From CAYOBW01 sp964402115 (GTDB lineage: Bacteria > Verrucomicrobiota > Kiritimatiellia > UBA8416 > CAYOBW01): a stretch of DNA of 9,388 bases. Both the position numbers and the translations under genes were made by a program. Of the stretch, positions 7,010-9,388 are shown piece after piece (position 1 is the first letter of the stretch; every line of letters begins with the position of its first letter). The notes under the pieces were generated by a model, which saw nothing but the letters and a program-made list of their open reading frames with translations, had not been told where the DNA came from and ran no database searches. The DNA lies in assembly GCA_964402115.1 (NCBI GenBank), contig CAYOBW010000291.1, forward strand, positions 1 to 9,388. The letters are read 5' to 3'.

Positions 7010-7210
7010 TCACACAGCGGGCAGCGCCGCACGCAGCAGCTCGCGGCAGGCGGCGGCAATCCGTGCCGGATCCTGTTCGTGCCGGCCGGCCGGCCGCCCC
7101 GGCAGGTCGGCGTCGTTTGGCGCCGTCCGCGTCGCCACCGCCGCGCCGGCGGCCGGCTCCCAGGCCACGGCGGCCAGTTTCGAAGTTCCGATGTCCACCG
7201 CGATGATCAC
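7010..7210 (-). pseudogene. N-terminal remnant of an FGGY-family carbohydrate kinase
   Basis: Read leftward from a GTG at 7210, the 66-residue product begins VIIAVDIGTSKLAAVAW, the classical FGGY opening strand with the D-x-G-T-S/T-K phosphate-1 loop (Asp6, Gly8, Thr9, Lys11). It continues to H-E-Q-D-P-A-R-I at the place where FGGY kinases have E-Q-D-P-x-x-I, and then a helix ending LLRAALPAV before a TGA at 7010-7012. Full FGGY kinases are about 450-550 residues, so some 85% is missing. None of the other frames to the left continues the family sequence, so this is a deletion rather than a simple frameshift. The sedoheptulokinase-like branch seems closest, but the substrate cannot be assigned. 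The break lies about 35 bases from the palindromic element at 6871-6975. The GTG start is chosen because the family begins right at the first strand. Confidence 0.65.
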
Positions 7211-7360
7211 GACACCTGCACCGGCCGCGCCGCGCACGGCGGATCACCCGCAGGCGGGCCGGCACAGTCCGCACCGTAGCACGCCCGCCAACACCCGCAC
7301 CAGCGGCAAATCGCAGGCGGGGCGCATCTGGGATCGGTGGAGTGGGCCTCCTGGCTGGTA
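7211..7360. other. Intergenic DNA between the kinase remnant and the hairpin cluster
   Basis: No recognisable gene, repeat or clear promoter is seen. Any promoter for the kinase remnant would lie here on the minus strand, but I find no convincing pair of hexamers. Confidence 0.4.
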
Positions 7361-7648
7361 GCCCCGCCTTCTCCGAAGGCGAGGGCCGGTGTCTGCAAGG
7401 AATCAGGGTGTGCCCGCAAGGTCACCGGGCGCTGGGCCTCGGAGAGGCCCGCGCTGCGTGGCGCCCGGCACTTGGTTGCACACCAATCGTCCCGGACGGC
7501 GCGGGAGCGCCGTCCCACGTAGGCCGGTCCTCCCGGGCCGGCCCAGGCGAGAAATGGCGGCGATACAAAGCGCGAGACTGCGCGGAATACAGCGCAGCCG
7601 TCAGCCTGCCGCCAGTTGTCCCTCGGGACGGCGCGGGAGAGCCGTCTC
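7361..7648. repeat. Cluster of six consecutive hairpins in noncoding DNA
   Basis: (1) GCCC+CGCCTTC (7361-7371) with GAAGGCG+GGGC (7375-7386), one bulged A, loop TCC. (2) A nested element: GGTGTGC (7407-7413)/GCACACC (7478-7484), CAAG (7417-7420)/CTTG (7471-7474), CCGGGCGC (7425-7432)/GCGCCCGG (7461-7468), inner GGGCCTC (7434-7440)/GAGGCCC (7444-7450). (3) GGACGGCGC (7494-7502)/GCGCCGTCC (7507-7515), loop GGGA. (4) GGCCGG (7522-7527)/CCGGCC (7538-7543). (5) TGGCGGC (7555-7561)/GCCGCCA (7608-7614) enclosing CTGCGC (7578-7583)/GCGCAG (7592-7597). (6) GGGACGGC (7625-7632)/GCCGTCTC (7641-7648), with one G-U pair. Hairpins 3 and 6 share the 14-base GGACGGCGCGGGAG. No convincing coding frame overlaps. 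Confidence 0.6.
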
Positions 7649-7658
7649 CTGACGCGTT

Positions 7659-7687
7659 TTGACACCAGCTCGCCCGCAGGCTATAGT
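7659..7687 (+). promoter_or_regulatory. Near-consensus sigma70 promoter of the MNT/HEPN operon
   Basis: A perfect -35 TTGACA (7659-7664) is followed by exactly 17 bases and TATAGT (7682-7687), five of six -10 bases. Transcription should begin near 7692-7695, leaving a leader of at most about 12 bases before ATG 7704. It probably drives the MNT, HEPN and downstream GH38 genes together. Confidence 0.8.
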
Positions 7688-7703
7688 GCGGACCGTGACA
7701 GGG

Positions 7704-8072
7704 ATGATGACAACGGCCACAACTGACCGGCCGGAGACGGTAGCGACACTTGAAACCGTGCGGGCCTTGGCACGGGACTACGCCTGCGCGGTGCGAACCC
7801 ACTGGGGGGCACGGGTCCAGCAGGTCTGGCTCTACGGTTCGGCCGCGCGCGGCGACTGGATGCCCGATTCCGATATCGATGTCCTCGTCGTGCTCGACAA
7901 GGACGGTTCCGCCGAGGTGGAGTGGCTGGTCGCAACCGCTTATCGCATGGGGCTGCTGGAACGGCGGCTCCTGCTGCAGCCGGTTGTCATGACCCCCGCT
8001 CACTTCGAGCATCTGCGCGTGCGCGAGCGGCGGTTCGCCCTCGACATCTTGCGGGAAGGAGTTGCGCTGTGA
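7704..8072 (+). CDS. MNT-type minimal nucleotidyltransferase, antitoxin of an MNT/HEPN pair
   Basis: 122 residues. The nucleotidyltransferase signature is complete in its first part: Gly45-Ser46 in LYGSAARGDW, then Asp57 and Asp59 in SDIDVLVVLD, the two metal-binding aspartates. The third carboxylate common in active nucleotidyltransferases is not evident; the matching strand appears to be LLLQPVVM. MNT proteins of this kind neutralise the partner HEPN toxin, in studied cases by transferring AMP to it. Residues 1-25 look like an unstructured or helical lead-in. The start is chosen from the promoter: a TTG at 7659 is the -35 itself, and transcription begins after 7690, leaving GTG 7695, ATG 7704 or ATG 7707. 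No strong Shine-Dalgarno is present, so initiation may be leaderless or on a very short leader. Its stop overlaps the HEPN start (GTGA). Confidence 0.82.
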   Translation: MMTTATTDRPETVATLETVRALARDYACAVRTHWGARVQQVWLYGSAARGDWMPDSDIDVLVVLDKDGSAEVEWLVATAYRMGLLERRLLLQPVVMTPAHFEHLRVRERRFALDILREGVAL

Positions 8073-8464
8073 CGGAGGAGAATGGACGATCGAATGCCAC
8101 CGAAGAAGCCGGGCGCGGCGACGAGTGCCTGGCCGAAGCCCGCTACCTGCTCGCCGGCGCGTTCCACAACGCCGCCGTATCACGGGCCTACTATGCGGCT
8201 TTTCACTGGGCGCTGGCTTTGCTCTTCCTGAAAGGGCTTGAACCTAAGACGCACAGGGGTGTTAGCCAGTTGCTGTACCTCCACTACGTGGAATCGGGGG
8301 CACTTCCAGCCGAGACTGCGGCCATCCTGGGGCAACTTGAGACCTACCGCGAGTTGAGCGACTACAATGCCAGAGCCGAATTCGACGAGGCACGGGCGAC
8401 TGCCGAGATCGCCAACGCCGCGCGCTTCATCGAGGCCTGCAAGCCGCTGCTGGAGAAGCTATGA
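8069..8464 (+). CDS. HEPN-domain protein, probable ribonuclease toxin of an MNT/HEPN pair
   Basis: 131 residues. The HEPN core motif is at residues 38-46, S-RAYYAAFH, giving R-x6-H with Arg39 and His46, which fits the R-x(4-6)-H ribonuclease motif. The second conserved block is YRELSDYNARAEF (93-105) followed by two helices ending CKPLLEKL, as in the PF05168-type HEPN proteins. Such proteins dimerise and cut RNA; the MNT partner upstream controls them. The HxY tyrosine that is AMPylated in the studied HepT-type toxins is not present here (HWA follows His46), although Tyr41 and Tyr42 lie inside the motif. The GTG start at 8069 overlaps the MNT stop by four bases and is preceded by GGAAGGAG (8054-8061) at a seven-base spacing. 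Its own stop overlaps the next gene's ATG (ATGA at 8461-8464), with GGAGAAG at 8452-8458 inside this gene serving as that gene's ribosome site. Confidence 0.83.
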   Translation: MTEENGRSNATEEAGRGDECLAEARYLLAGAFHNAAVSRAYYAAFHWALALLFLKGLEPKTHRGVSQLLYLHYVESGALPAETAAILGQLETYRELSDYNARAEFDEARATAEIANAARFIEACKPLLEKL

Positions 8465-9388
8465 CAAAACATCCCACACTACGCGCGGCGAACAGGCTGG
8501 CCGCCTCGATCCTGCTCGCAGTAACCGCCGCGGGACGCCTCCACGCCCAGGAGGAAATCAATGTCGCCCTCGCGAAATGGGGCGCCACGGCCGCGGCCAG
8601 CTCGGTCTTCGGCCCCGGCTACGAGCCGGAGCGGGCGCTTGACGGCAAGGCGTCCGGCGAGCACGAAAAGTGGAACGCGGCCTCCGGCGCGACGCCGCAC
8701 TGGCTGCTCGTCGACCTCGGCCAGCCGCGCACGATCCACAAGGTCGTCGTCCGCCACGAAGGCGTGCGGGGCCAGGGGAACGTCTACAACACAGGCGCGT
8801 TCCAGGTGCAGCGCGCGGAGTCGCCGCAGGGACCCTGGACGGACCTCGTGCCACCCGTCGCGGACAACCGGGAGAACGTGAGCACGCTAACCTGCGCGCC
8901 GACGCCGGTGCGCCATCTGCGGCTGTTCATCACGAAAGGCGAGCAGGGCGGGCGCAACGAGTACGCCCGCATCTTCGAGCTGGAGGCCTATGCGGCGAGG
9001 AGTACGCTGACCACGCCCCTCGCCGGCTTCGACTGGGCGGCGCCGGCGCAGTACCGCAAGGCCGGCGCGGGCATGGAGCAGCAGGCCGTGCTGGACCTGG
9101 TTGCGGCGGCGGGCGGCGGCCAGGAGGCGGCGCGCGTGGAAGTGGCGAACGCGACGGCCCTGGAGCTTGCCCCGGGCGCCTGGAACGGCAGGCACGCGTT
9201 CTGGGTGCCACAGCAGGCCGGGGTGGCCGTGGAGGCCGTCCTGAAGATCGGCGGCAAGGTGCTGGCGCGGCAACGCTTCGCGCCGTCGGGGCTCGCGTAC
9301 TTTTTCAACGGCGGCACCATCGAAATCGTCTCCTCGAGCCACCAGGACACGGCCTGGATGGACACGCCCGACTTCTGCCGCCGCTTCC
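8461..9388 (+). CDS. Exported GH38-like glycosidase with N-terminal CBM32 (F5/8 type C) module, partial
   Basis: The first 309 codons are present and the gene runs off the window. Residues 1-29 form a signal peptide (positively charged start, LAASILLAVTAAG core, cleavage after LHA). Residues about 33-178 read as a discoidin/CBM32 beta-sandwich: N-V-A-L-A-K-W-G-A-T-A at the start, ALDGK at the usual D-G position, HWLLVDLG, and RIFELEAYA at the end. A beta-rich linker follows (about 190-285). Near the window end comes IEIVSSSHQDTAWMDTP, where His294 and Asp296 match the GH38 zinc-binding H-x-D and a W follows as in the family motif. The order binding module, linker, GH38 equals that of the gene at 2859-6185, but the binding module is of another family. 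The start overlaps the HEPN stop by four bases and has GGAGAAG (8452-8458) upstream. The GH38 call rests on the first motif only, since the catalytic core is outside. Confidence 0.75.
   Translation, partial: MTKHPTLRAANRLAASILLAVTAAGRLHAQEEINVALAKWGATAAASSVFGPGYEPERALDGKASGEHEKWNAASGATPHWLLVDLGQPRTIHKVVVRHEGVRGQGNVYNTGAFQVQRAESPQGPWTDLVPPVADNRENVSTLTCAPTPVRHLRLFITKGEQGGRNEYARIFELEAYAARSTLTTPLAGFDWAAPAQYRKAGAGMEQQAVLDLVAAAGGGQEAARVEVANATALELAPGAWNGRHAFWVPQQAGVAVEAVLKIGGKVLARQRFAPSGLAYFFNGGTIEIVSSSHQDTAWMDTPDFCRRF

Noticed and set aside
7361..7648. A CRISPR array or tRNA in the hairpin cluster
   Set aside because: There is no regular repeat-spacer spacing; the only direct repeat is 14 bases and occurs twice. 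No cloverleaf with anticodon and T-loop could be drawn.
7389..7662. Small open frames of 87-106 residues before the MNT gene
   Set aside because: They run straight through the hairpin cluster, have no protein-like pattern, and several frames are open at once, as expected for GC-rich noncoding DNA.

Overview
The window is a GC-rich (about two thirds G+C by eye) bacterial chromosome segment. I cannot fix a genus. The mix of Sel1-repeat/trypsin fusions, large secreted GH38-type glycosidases with carbohydrate-binding domains, FkbM methyltransferases, several toxin-antitoxin modules and roomy, hairpin-rich intergenic DNA suggests a polysaccharide-degrading member of the Planctomycetota/Verrucomicrobiota/Lentisphaerota/Hydrogenedentota kind. 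That placement is inference.

Layout: 1-89 is the C-terminal tail of what looks like a receiver-domain protein. 90-354 is hairpin-rich spacer without a gene. 355-1632 encodes an exported Sel1-repeat plus trypsin-like serine protease. 1633-1952 is a second structured spacer. 1953-2585 is an FkbM-type methyltransferase with clearly lower GC than its neighbours, probably transferred. 2859-6185 is a complete, exported 1108-residue GH38-like alpha-mannosidase-type enzyme with an N-terminal PL4-domain-III-like binding module. 6246-6835 is a BrnT/BrnA-type toxin-antitoxin pair with an ATGA overlap and an inverted repeat over its promoter. 6836-7658 has no intact gene: it holds a nested palindromic element (6871-6975), the 66-residue N-terminal remnant of an FGGY sugar kinase on the minus strand, and a run of hairpins (7361-7648). 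7704-8464 is an MNT/HEPN pair behind a near-consensus sigma70 promoter. From 8461 to the window end is the start of a second GH38-like enzyme with a CBM32/F5-8C module, overlapping the HEPN stop by four bases.

How it fits together: two different exported GH38-like enzymes and a sugar-kinase relic point to a glycan-use locus. Two toxin-antitoxin modules, a lower-GC methyltransferase and dispersed hairpin repeats sit between or beside these genes, so the locus looks remodelled by insertion and deletion. The most unusual arrangement is MNT-HEPN-GH38 with stop/start overlaps at both junctions, which would place an exported glycosidase under the promoter of an intracellular toxin-antitoxin module. 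All coding calls come from reading the translations; no database search was possible.
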